Shown here in pieces: positions 22,343 through 34,532 of a stretch of 64,000 nt of DNA. Each line of letters opens with the position of its first letter. The first letter of the stretch is position 1. This stretch comes from Hoplostethus atlanticus (Eukaryota; Chordata; Actinopteri; Trachichthyiformes; Trachichthyidae). Location of the stretch: contig JAXDDX010000072.1 in assembly GCA_034670405.1 (NCBI GenBank), positions 620,001 to 684,000 on the forward strand, given 5' to 3'. A program made the position numbers and the translations under genes. The notes under the pieces were generated by a model. The model did no database searches. It saw only the letters and a program-made list of their open reading frames with translations, and was not told the origin of the DNA.

Positions 22343-25300
22343 GTGAGATACCAAAGCCCTAATGAAATGGAAACATTTATTTTATCTGGGATTGAGTCGA
22401 TCTTTCTTCCATTTGTAAGTAATTTCTGGACCTACGCACCCCTGTTTTTTCCAGCCAATGCAACAGGTGCAGATTCACTTTGTGCTGTCTCAGGTTTTTC
22501 CATTCAAGCATGTGCAAATCAGGCTTGCGTGTTTGTTCGGGTGCAAGCAGCTTAGTACGATGTTTACTTGGTTGCACTCTCACAAACACTTTCACCTCCC
22601 TGAGGGGATCCTCCAATCGGTCCAGCCGGGTAATGGTGTGTTGAATGAAACCATATGGCCCGATCTAAAGTGCCTTACAAAAGACTCCTATTCTCCGTCA
22701 ATTACATTGAGCCACCTTTTCTGGCTGAGGCGCTCATGGAAAAGAGCTCATTTGACTTCGTACAAAGATGTTATTCTTTGTCGCCACATTCCCTGCTTCC
22801 ACAGGGAAGCCTAGGCAAATCAAGAGAGAGAGACATAGTAGACATATCACTCACATAGACATGGTATGGTGCTATTCCAGGCACAGAGACATAGATATGT
22901 TTTCCACTCCTTGCCCTATTGATCCACGTGCTGATGGATTATGAGGACGGCTTGGTTCCCCGTCGATGTGATTAGAGAGAGGCGGGGCGATTCCCTGCCG
23001 GCGACATTTTACGAGGTCCATCCAATCATGGCTTCTCTTGCAGCCGCTAGAACTGGATAGAGAGCGTTGTTCGATACCAAATGATATGGGATTATGACGT
23101 CTTGCAAAAATAAAAGGATAATTCACTCAAGTGAAATGATTGGAAAGTGGCAACTGGCAAGTGTCAGTTCAGTTTCCGGTCCTTACATCATAGCCATTTT
23201 ACTTTACTGAAATTTGCGACAATGTTCATTTTGCTTCTCTCTATCGCTGATTGAGAAAACACAATAGTGATTCAACCTCTAGCCAGTGCATGAAAGCTTT
23301 TCCATTTACTGTCCTGGGGAAAAAAAGCACAGGAAGTAATGCGTTTTACTTTTTGGGCAACAGCTGTTTGTTTGGAACACAAAAACTAATAAATAGCGAG
23401 AAGGGTTAGACCGATATATTGGTTTGCTGATGTATCTGGCCGATATTGGCCTTTCGATCAAAATGACCACCGATATGATGGAGGTGAGGATTGGACCAAA
23501 TGAGGGAGTTCCAGCCATGTATGTGTATGCTTAACATGATTAACTGAGAACACACTCTCTCTCTATTATATAATACATAATAATAAATAAATGAATTAAT
23601 AAATAGTTAGATTAATACATAAAGATAGTAATAAATAGTAGTTAGGTAAAAGCACAGCTATGTATCTGTAGAGTTTCAGTCCATAGGTGCTAAAACCAGC
23701 TTCACCATCAGTCTTTGTCTGGGTTTTTGGGAGTAGTGAGTCTGTGGATCTGAGGACTCTGGCAGGAACATATTTTGGCAGCATATCGTTAATATAATCG
23801 GGGCAAGACCATGGAAAGATTTATAGATAAGTAAAACAATCCTAAAATCGATACTAAAAGTTATTGGCAGCCCCCAGTGCAGGGACTTTGAAACGGGAGT
23901 GATGTGAGCTCTTTTCTTTGTTCGGGTTAAAACTCTAGCAGCAGATATAATTAAAGCAAAATAAAAAAGAGGATGGGAGGTGTGCATTGATATGTCCTAT
24001 ATTACTATGAGTCCCACAAAACCCTAGTAGCATGAGCAGCGATAGCCACCGTGGCTGAACAGACAAAGAAAAGGGCGCCACCTACAGAAACGCAAAACTT
24101 CATCAACAGGAAATCCGAGGACAAAGACGTCACAGTGCTGGACACACTGTTTGATTGACAGGTGATCTCTGGGAAGTGCAATCATGCAACTTGATGATTA
24201 CTACGTTAAACCCAGTTTGATGTCACCATTACAATCAAGTACTTTTTGTTTTCACGGTTCGCAGGCACAATGGTTCGCTGGCCAATGGGGACAAGGGCCG
24301 CAGGAGAAGTCGCCTGGCCCTCTACAAGAGGCCCAAAGCCAACGGGGTCAAACCCGACGTCATCCACAATGTCTCGACTCCTCTGGTGTCAAAGGTGAGA
24401 GGTCACACAGTGAGACTCGGGAGGGAATGACGCACCTTGTTACTGATTGGCCCAAGGGGTGCCTGCATCATCCGTAGGGGGCGACGTGCTCGTTTCTTGG
24501 TAGCAGCGGTGCTTAAGATAAGATGAAATGAAACTTTAATGATTATTTTCATGAATTCAAATGTAACGCAAATGACAATTCCAACGTCTTAAGAACATGT
24601 TAAGTAAAAATCTATGAATTAAATGTTCAATAGAACAGCAGTAAAAGGCTTAGGGCTAATTTTAGGTTAGCCATCGAGGGGGGGCATTGAGGGAATGGGC
24701 TAAATGAAAATCCGGTTTTAATTTCATATTCTCTCTAGTGATGATGTCAGTGCTTTTGTGGCCCACTGCTGCGTAATGAGTGTAGAGGAAACACTGCTAG
24801 ACAATAAGAAGCTCTGGTTTGGTCTGGAATCTCTTTTGTACTGCGTTGATAATGCTGACAAGTTGCCCCCAGGGTATTGCTATAAATAACACTGTGCTAT
24901 TTAGGAGCTAGCCAGGTAAAATAAGGGTCTGATGCTTGGTAATTCCTGCTGTTGCGTCACACTTGGTGATTAGAGTTTGGATCGATATATGCTGTCGATA
25001 TCGGCCTTTAATTAAAAAGAGATCTGGTCCAGTCAGTGCCATCCACTTCTGGTATGATGCAGTTTGATTGATTATATATTTATTGTAGAATTGATCGTGG
25101 GATCAATTGTCAATTGTGGGATTGTCTATGGGAAGCCCTTATACTGAATTAATTCAGTATAAGGCAATGAATGAATGTGTTTTTCCACCCTGACAAGAAT
25201 AACATGCTGGGGGAAATGTATTATATTTTATTTTCGCTTTATTGTGAAATAGTGTAATACATACATGAGAATGAGTTAACTGACAAGAATCATTCCAAGG

Positions 25301-25523
25301 AATGTTTGAAATTCCGAACCGGGCAGATTTTCCTACATGCAAAAACCTTCAGCTCTCCTTGCCATGTGACCTGGATAATGTCTTTTTGCATTGACAGGCG
25401 CTCAGCAACAAAAGCCAGCACAGCATCTCCTACACACTGTCACGGAGCCACTCTGTCATTGTGGAGTACACCCATGACACCAACACAGACATGTTCCAGG
25501 TCAGTGTCCACTAATACGTGTGT

Positions 25524-25559
<36 letters not shown>

Positions 25560-25839
25560 ACGCACACCATGAAAAATGATATTTTAGCTGTAACCCATGG
25601 AATTAGGGCAGTAGAAGTCAAAATAGAGGCGAGCCGACTGGGTGTCACCTTGCTGAACCTGCACAAAAACACGAACACACGTGCTGGCCAAAAACCTGAA
25701 AACCTTGTAAGTCGAGTTTTGGCAATTATCATGTTTTAAAGCTGCACTGGGCAAGCTTTTTAAAATAAACGCAGCCTTCTCTGTTGAACCCCTCTGTTGA
25801 ACCCCTCCCCACTCATTCAGACACCATAGATTTCCCCAA

Positions 25840-25882
<43 letters not shown>

Positions 25883-28800
25883 GGATGGGTATAGTCACTG
25901 GTGAGAAATCTCTTTACACACAGGAAGTGCCGAAACGGCGAAATCTAAAAGTGTCTCCAAACCGTTACCTCTTGCTGCCACTTGGGGCCGCCAAATTGCC
26001 AAGTGTTTCACGTCAATTGAAGGATTACACGGCCCACTATGGGCTGAGACAATTCTACCACCCCTTGGGCTCATGAAACCCTCTCAAAACATTAGATGAG
26101 CTTAAAAACAACATGGTGGTCATGCTAAAAACTGTCCAGTGCCTTTTTGGGTCCCTAACTTAGGGGCAAAAGTGCCAAGATGCTACATGGAAATTGATGG
26201 AACATGCAAGATATCATGTCTCAGCATGATATTCAATTTTGCTGTTCTATATATTACACTCGATATCCACTTCGCTAAACCTAGCTAGTACCAGGTAGGA
26301 CCTCCTTTTGCCTCTGGATTCTTCAAGGCCTGGATTCCCCAAGGTGCCGGAAATGTTCCTGTGTATCTTGGTCCATGCTTTCTTCATAGCGCCACTCAGT
26401 TCCTGCTATGTTTTTTGGCCACACCTTCATGCATCCCATTCCACTTCATCCCAATGGAGATCCGGACTGTGCTAAAGTCACCGTCATGTTTCTGGACCAT
26501 CGAGAAAACATGACATCACCAGCAGCAGATTGTGCTGTTGACACCAGGCAGGACGGATCCACGGAGTCACGCTGTTAACCTGCCGTCAGCAGGTCAGGAC
26601 AGAAACCAAGATTCATCGGACCAGATGGCGTATTTCCACTCTTCAACCGTCCAGTTTTGGTGGTGATGTGACCACTTCATCTTCTTGTTCTGAGCTTGTT
26701 CTTAAGAGTGCCGTGGTCTTCTGCTGCTGTAGTCCATCCACTGCCCTTCTGCACATCACTGTTGGACTGAGATGCTGTTTGCTGTCAGGTTGAACCAGTC
26801 TTACCATTCTCCCCTGACTCTCATCGGCGAGGCATTTTTGGGTATGGCATGATTCTCGGTAAACTCCAGACTGTGAAGTGCCAAAATCCCAGGAGATTCC
26901 AACCATTACACCACATTCAGAGTGACTCAATTCAGGCATCTTGCCCATTCTAATATTTAGTTGAACAGTAATTGAACCTCCGTTAAAGTGGGTATGGAGT
27001 GGCAATGAAAAAGACACACATGCACGCACACACACACACACCCACGCCTCTCAGTGAGTGGAGAAAGTCATTTGTTAGCAGATTCCTCTGACTTCGCAAG
27101 AATGCCGAGTCATGCGAGAGCCGGGAGGGCGTCGGGAGAAAGGGAGGGATGGAGGGTGGAAGAGAAAGAGAAAGAAAAGAGGGAGAAGGTATCAGAAAGA
27201 GGAGATAAAGTAGTAAAGGAAGTGAAGGAGTAAGACTTGTCTGCTCTCAGCAGCTCACAGCTCCAGTTATGTTTTCCAGTCACCCATCTCTCGTCGTCCA
27301 GGAGATAAATGCAAAGCCCAGCGGACAGTCAGCAGGGCTCCAGTCCAATCTCTCCCTGTCTCTCTCTCTCCCTGTCTATCTCTCTCCCTGTCTATCTCTC
27401 TCCCTGTCTAGCTCTCTATCTGTCTATCTCTCTCCCTGTCTATCTCTCTCCCTGTCTATCTCTCTCCCTGTCTATCTCTCTCCCTGTCTAGCTCTCTATC
27501 TGTCTAGCTCTCTCCCTGTCTATCTCTCTCCCTGTCTATCTCTCTCCCTGTCTAGCTCTCTATCTGTCTAGCTCTCTCCCTGTCTATCTCTCTCCCTGTC
27601 TAGCTCTCTATCTGTCTATCTCTCTCCCTGTCTATCTCTCTCCCTGTCTATCTCTCTCCCTGTCTAGCTCTCTATCTGTCTAGCTCTCTCCCTGTCTATC
27701 TCTCTCCCTGTCTATCTCTCTCCCTGTCTAGCTCTCTATCTGTCTAGCTCTCTCCCTGTCTATCTCTCTCCCTGTCTCTCTCTCTCCCTGTCTATCTCTC
27801 TCCCTGTCTATCTCTCTCCCTGTCTAGCTCTCTATCTGTCTATCTCTCTCCCTGTCTATCTCTCTCCCTGTCTATCTCTCTCCCTGTCTATCTCTCTCCC
27901 TGTCTAGCTCTCTATCTGTCTAGCTCTCTCCCTGTCTATCTCTCTCCCTGTCTATCTCTCTCCCTGTCTAGCTCTCTATCTGTCTAGCTCTCTCCCTGTC
28001 TATCTCTCTCCCTGTCTAGCTCTCTATCTGTCTATCTCTCCCTGTCTATCTCTCTCCCTGTCTATCTCTCTCCCTGTCTAGCTCTCTATCTGTCTAGCTC
28101 TCTCCCTGTCTATCTCTCTCCCTGTCTATCTCTCTCCCTGTCTAGCTCTCTATCTGTCTAGCTCTCTATCTGTCTATCTCTCTCCCTGTCTAGCTCTCTC
28201 CCTGTCTAGCTCTCTATCTGTCTATCTCTCTCCCTGTCTATCTCTCTATCTGTCTATCTCTCTCCCTGTCTAGCTCTCTATCTGTCTATCTCTCTCCCTG
28301 TCTAGCTCTCTATCTGTCTAGCTCTCTATCTGTCTAGCTCTCTATCTGTCTAGCTCTCTATCTGTCTATCTCTCTCCCTGTCTAGCTCTCTATCTGTCTA
28401 GCTCTCTATCTGTCTAGCTCTCTATCTGTCTAGCTCTCTATCTGTCTAGCTCTCTCCCTGTCTATCTCTCTCCCTGTCTATCTCTCTCCCTGTCTAGCTC
28501 TCTATCTGTCTAGCTCTCTCCCTGTCTATCTCTCTCCCTGTCTAGCTCTCTATCTGTCTATCTCTCTCCCTGTCTATCTCTCTCCCTGTCTATCTCTCTC
28601 CCTGTCTATCTCTCTCCCTGTCTAGCTCTCTATCTGTCTAGCTCTCTCCCTGTCTATCTCTCTCCCTGTCTAGCTCTCTATCTGTCTAGCTCTCTCCCTG
28701 TCTATCTCTCTCCCTGTCTATCTCTCTCCCTGTCTAGCTCTCTATCTGTCTAGCTCTCTATCTGTCTATCTCTCTCCCTGTCTAGCTCTCTCCCTGTCTA

Positions 28801-31800
28801 GCTCTCTATCTGTCTATCTCTCTCCCTGTCTATCTCTCTATCTGTCTATCTCTCTCCCTGTCTAGCTCTCTATCTGTCTATCTCTCTCCCTGTCTAGCTC
28901 TCTATCTGTCTAGCTCTCTATCTGTCTAGCTCTCTATCTGTCTATCTCTCTCCCTGTCTAGCTCTCTATCTGTCTAGCTCTCTATCTGTCTAGCTCTCTA
29001 TCTGTCTAGCTCTCTATCTGTCTAGCTCTCTATCTGTCTATCTATGAGCCTCTTCCTCCCTCTGTCCACTGCCTTTTTGGGTCCCCTGACTTTGGAGACA
29101 GAAAATGCCAATATGTTAAATGGGAACTGATGGAATGTACTATAGATGTATTTGAGAGTAGAAAGTATTTTGAGACAGAAGGTACGGTCGGAACGATCGG
29201 CTGATTCACTGATGAGTGATGAGTAGATGTCTCATACTGGAGGTAGAGATAGAGTAGTGATGCCTTGTACTGTACTATGCCACACTATACTATACTAAAT
29301 TATACTGTACTGTACCATACTATACCATGATATACTGTACTCTACTATACCATGCTATGCTATACTATACTGTACTGTACTGTACTATACTATATTGTAC
29401 TATACCATGCTATACTATACTGTAGTCTACTGTACTCTACTCTAGTATACTACACTATAATATACTATACTGTACTATACTATATTATACTGTACTCTAC
29501 TCTAGTATACACTATACACCATAATATACAATACTGTACTGCACTGTACTATACCATGATATATTGTACTATACTATACTGTACTATACCATGATATATT
29601 GTACTGTACTGTACTGTATTAGGCTAATACCGTACTACTGTACTATACCATACTGCAGTACTATACTATAATATACTATACAAAACTACACAAAACTATA
29701 CAAAGTATACTATATACTATAGTATATACTATACTATATTTCAATTTATTTCTCCTCCTCCTTTTCTTCTTCTTCTGCTTCTTCTTCTTATTATATTGAG
29801 TTGAACCCCTCTCTCTTGGTCTTCCTAGATCGGCCGGTCCACAGAGAGCATGATTGACTTTGTGGTGACGGATACAGCAGGCAGCAGTGGCAGCGGCGGT
29901 GGCGGTCAGGGCGGGGGGGCAGTAGGGGAGGGCGGAGGTGGCGGAGGCGGCGGAGGCCAGTCAGCCCAGAGCACCATCTCCCGCTACGCGTGCCGCATCA
30001 TGTGTGAACGCAGCGCTCCCTACACCGCCCGCATCTACGCCGCCGGCTTCGACTCGTCCAAGAACATCTTCCTGGGGGTGAGTGCTCTCCCCTGTAGGTG
30101 CCAGGCCTCTCCCGGAGAAATCGCAGAGGCCGGCCGGTTACCGCGGCAACCGCGGTGCGAGCGACAGCAGGGGTGTCGCTGTGCCACCCACGGGTGATGT
30201 CATAGCTGTGAGGACGAGTGTGAGCACATGTGACCCGGCTTGAGGAAGCACAGTGGAGGAAGGGGCAATGTACTCTACATGTGTGTGTGTGGGAGGGAAT
30301 GGCTGTTCGTGTTAGTCATGTGTGTTATGAATGTGTTCTGGCCTAAATAGGCTTCCGCTTGTGTTGATGATGTAGATCTATTGGAGAGAAGGAAGGGCCT
30401 AATATGTGGTGTTAGATAACCATGGGCATCCTGTGGTAGTATTATAACAGTCATGGTTATGTTCCCATGGCCTATATAACATACAATATATCAATATGTC
30501 TTCACACACTGTATATATGGTATATAATGTAAGTAAATTGTCCCCTGTTCAGGATTTTGGTGCTTTGGAGCATAAATCCTCTCACTACTTATGTTCATTG
30601 CAATAGCACTCATACGCCACCCAGACAACACACACACACACACTGTCCTGCTGTATCTCCAGTCCAGTGAGCAGGGCTGTCTGGAGCCTTGCCCAGCCAC
30701 ACAGCGTCTAGCAGCAGCAGCTCGCTCTCTCTCGCGCTCTCTCTCTCTCTCTGGCGAGATAAGGCTATCTGGGCTAATTATCAAAAAAAAAAATGCATAG
30801 ATGGATGCCTGAGCTGCACGTGTCGGCCCCTGGAAAAACATCCCGGCGTAATGGCTCACTCTGACGATAAGGTTCTCGGTGGAGGACAGATAGGCAAACC
30901 AACCAGAGTGGAGAAGGAGGCGGGAGAAGAAGTGTCGCTCACAAGATCACACAAAGAGTCTTAACGATGTCTGATGCTAGTAGTCCACAACTTTATTCCG
31001 GTTCCACTATTTCTAACCGCGCGACGGTTTCACGTTAGCTTACCTGGTCAGAATATACTGTCAGTTGTTACCGCCTCTTCTGGCTCTTCAAAATAAGACG
31101 ATAAGCAGCATCCTCTGTCGGGAGTTGATGTGGAAATGCTAACAATTTCGCTGCCGTGAGATCGAGGCTACCAATATACCAACGTGTCACAATCGACTGA
31201 CAATAATATACTGATGTTTAAGATGCTACGCTGAGCACCTTTAACCGTGCACACTCACCGTTCCAGAAACCCTGCAACAATAGCAGGGCAAATGAAAAGT
31301 ATAGTACACTGCAGAGCCCTGGGGGTTGCTTGCTTACTCATTGACTAAATAAGCTTTTGAGTCATTTTGGCAAAGGCTCTAGATCACCACCTCCCTCCGT
31401 TCCTCTGGCACAGAGCAAAGACTCTAGAAAAGAGAGAGCGCTAGAAAGAGCATGAGGAAGGGGGGGGGGGTGTTCGGAGATGAACATGGGTGTGTAAATG
31501 CTCAGGGTTTGATTTTGAAGTTGATATTTTTTTGGATCAAAAATATCCTTAAATTGTTAGTATTCAGCATTTCCCTCGGAATCGTATTCTTGTCAGGGTG
31601 GGAAAAGCCTCTGAAACAGCATTTAGACCATCATGGGACACTAAAACTCTCCACTGAAACCTAGGATAATAATAATAACATATCCATGCATCATTTCGTG
31701 GAATCCGAATGAATGAAAAATGTCGCGTTAGAATCAATTCAGGTTTAGGTCTTCCCATTGAAAAAATAATATAAATATGTAATCAATCAAACTGCATCGT

Positions 31801-34462
31801 ATCCGCCGTGTCAGAGGCGGACGACACCGGCTGGCTGGTATCAGATTTTATTTTTACTAAAATGCCAATATCATCCCGATATATCGTCAGATCACAAAAT
31901 GGATCAGCCTCAGTAAATGCACGGGGGGCAGCTGGCAGGGTAGCGAGGGGAACCCAGGGCTCCCGCAGAGGCGGCTTTGTAATTGGGGAATACAGCAAAG
32001 AAGCCATGGATGGAGTCCAGGAATCCTCATTCCCTGTCAATGGGAGTCAACTGCTGCTGCACGCCTAGCTCAGACACTTACGAAGAGTCGAGGCGGCCAT
32101 AGTGGATTGGACTGGAGCTAAGTGTTGTCTTTCCAGACGGGACTTTAAAGGGGATACCTTGCGCATCCCTGCCAAGTGCCACAGTGATCAATAATAAAAT
32201 GCATGCTGGTAGTGGGGTGGGGTTGTCCATCGGAAGCAACTGGTAATGTAGCGTAATAATAACTGAAAATTTAATAAAATGTCCCTCTAAATTGGGGCGT
32301 CCTGGTGGCTCAGTCTAAGGCACATACCACATAACCATGACATCTTGGGTTTGAATCCGATCCCGGGTCTTATGTCGCATGTCATTCCTCCTCTCTCACC
32401 TGATCTTTCCTGTCTCTCTCTCTACTGACTGTCAAATAAAGGCAAAAAAAAAAAATAGTCCCTCTAAATTGGTAGAAAAATGCGAGAGTTTCACTTTTTT
32501 AGAATAGAATCCAGGGCATCGCGCCTCAGCAAACCGAGCCACCAGGACGCCGCACATTTTCATAAGTTAGCACATCATCATTGCCACACAACAGAATGAC
32601 ATCATCCGCACAAATATAATGCATTCCCTCAGCCAGAGCAGTAACAGCCCTTTTTCTCGTGACAGCATGACTTCATCCCATGCAACATTCATCAGGGCTC
32701 TTTTTATTCCCTAGTTTTCTGCATTTTTAAAACTGAAACTTAGTAAAAAATTGAATTAGACTTGAAATAAAGTATTATTATTATCGTTGTTGTTGTTGTT
32801 AGTGTCATCCTGGGTTTCATGGAGAGTGTTAGTGTCCCGTGGTCTAAACGCTGTTCCAGACAATCATATTGTTTTGGTGCTGGTTTATTATTATCTACCG
32901 AGTGATAGATATTGGTGTGCAAATGCTTCCAAAAAAATATCACCCCACTCGAGCAGATGGGGGGGGGGGCACTATAATTAAAGATCAAAATTGCACGTGC
33001 AGAATTCAGCCTTTATTTACAAGGATCTTCATACAAATCAGCCAAAGTGAGGCCACGCCTCAATGGCACTTTTAGTGTGTCACCATTCACAGTGATGTTA
33101 ACACACAGATGAATAACCGTCATAACCAAGGTCATCTTAATAGCTACGTTATCGTCATGAAACTTGCTGTGAGTGTCAAAACCCAGTCTCTGAGCAGGGA
33201 TAATTTGGCCTGGGAAAATGTGTTTACTTAAATAAGGGAATAGGGAATTTTTGGGGGAATTTTTTTTATTTTAAAATGTTGAATATTGGCAGAAGATATC
33301 GGTATCGGGCTTCAAAAACTTGCATCCGTCAGGACGTGAGACACGGCGCCCAGCAAGACTCCTGTTCAACTGGAACAACACACTGTCCTTGGCAGAATGC
33401 AGAGTCAGGCTGCGAGGTCCACTGTCAGAGTGAGAGGGAGAGACATGGGGTGGGGGGGGGGATCGGGTGGTGTAGCGGTATATACAGCGTAGCTGTCGAG
33501 GCTCCTTGCTAGGTGCGATTGCTTTGAATTCCACGGGTTCGAATAGAAAAAACAGAGGGCTGACATCGTAGAAATGTGGTTTCCATTGAAGAAAAATACT
33601 AGGGGTGCTTCAGGTTTCCCAGAAATGAAAAAAGAAAGAATTCCAAGGAAGGAAGGAAGGACACCAACAACCTGATGAAGGCGTAGGCCGCCAGTGTTTT
33701 TGAAGCAAATTAGAGTTTTACTTCTGAGGCAGAAATAATTTCATTGGTTGAGTTAAACCTCAGTGGGCGGAGCCAAAGAATCACAGTATTTCTGACTAGG
33801 TAACGTTAGACTGAAGCCCAGCGAAAAAGGCAAAGGGGAATATAAAGACGAGGTAGCTAATATTATATAGCCTAGCGCTCTTGTTATTAACTGAAAAAAT
33901 GTTGCTATGTAGCCATGCTAAGTTATCTGGGTTATTAGCTAGTTAGCTTAGCTGACCTTTCCACGGTCATGAATGGAAAAAAGAAGTCATTGCCATTTAT
34001 ATTTTTGATTTATATACGAGTTCCTACTTTGTCATTCAAGGTTGGGAGTTAGCTAACTTACTCCAACATACTCTGAAATGTTGTGGTTCTTTGGCTCCGC
34101 CCATTGAGGTTTAGCTCAACCAATGAGATTGTTTCAGCTTCCAAGACATGTTTGAATAACTACAACTCCAATCTGTGTTCTGCAATGTCTCCAATTAAAG
34201 GCTTTTAACTAAAAGTGCAGTGACTTGGGCTGTGACTTTTTTTTACGCCATGAGAACACGTTTGTAGTCATAACATTTTCTTTCTTTCTCTCTGTTTATT
34301 CTTAGGCGTGGGTGCATCTCTGTGCATTAATCAGTACTGGAGTCATTCTGTACAGAGCTAAATATAGCAGCACAGAAAAGCAACGTCGGCTGATTTTCCA
34401 CCTCCACCGGCATCCATCTCTCTATCCCTGTGCTTTCCCTTCACTCCCCTAACCTTGACGTT

Positions 34463-34532
<70 letters not shown>

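Larger units (their letters stand above)
22343..24264 (+). other. peli3 intron 1
   Basis: Complex, repeat-free DNA at about 22,550-23,150 (possible regulatory DNA), then a hAT-like MITE fragment at 23,400-23,500 and a decayed LINE at 23,597-23,990. Confidence 0.4.

Noticed and set aside
27269..27571. Leu/Ser/Pro/Tyr repeat protein frame
   Set aside because: Translation of the 16-bp minisatellite; the frame ends randomly and the same array is non-coding intron of peli3.
32290..32360. A functional tRNA gene
   Set aside because: tRNA-like boxes are part of a SINE with body and A-rich tail; no cloverleaf is evident.
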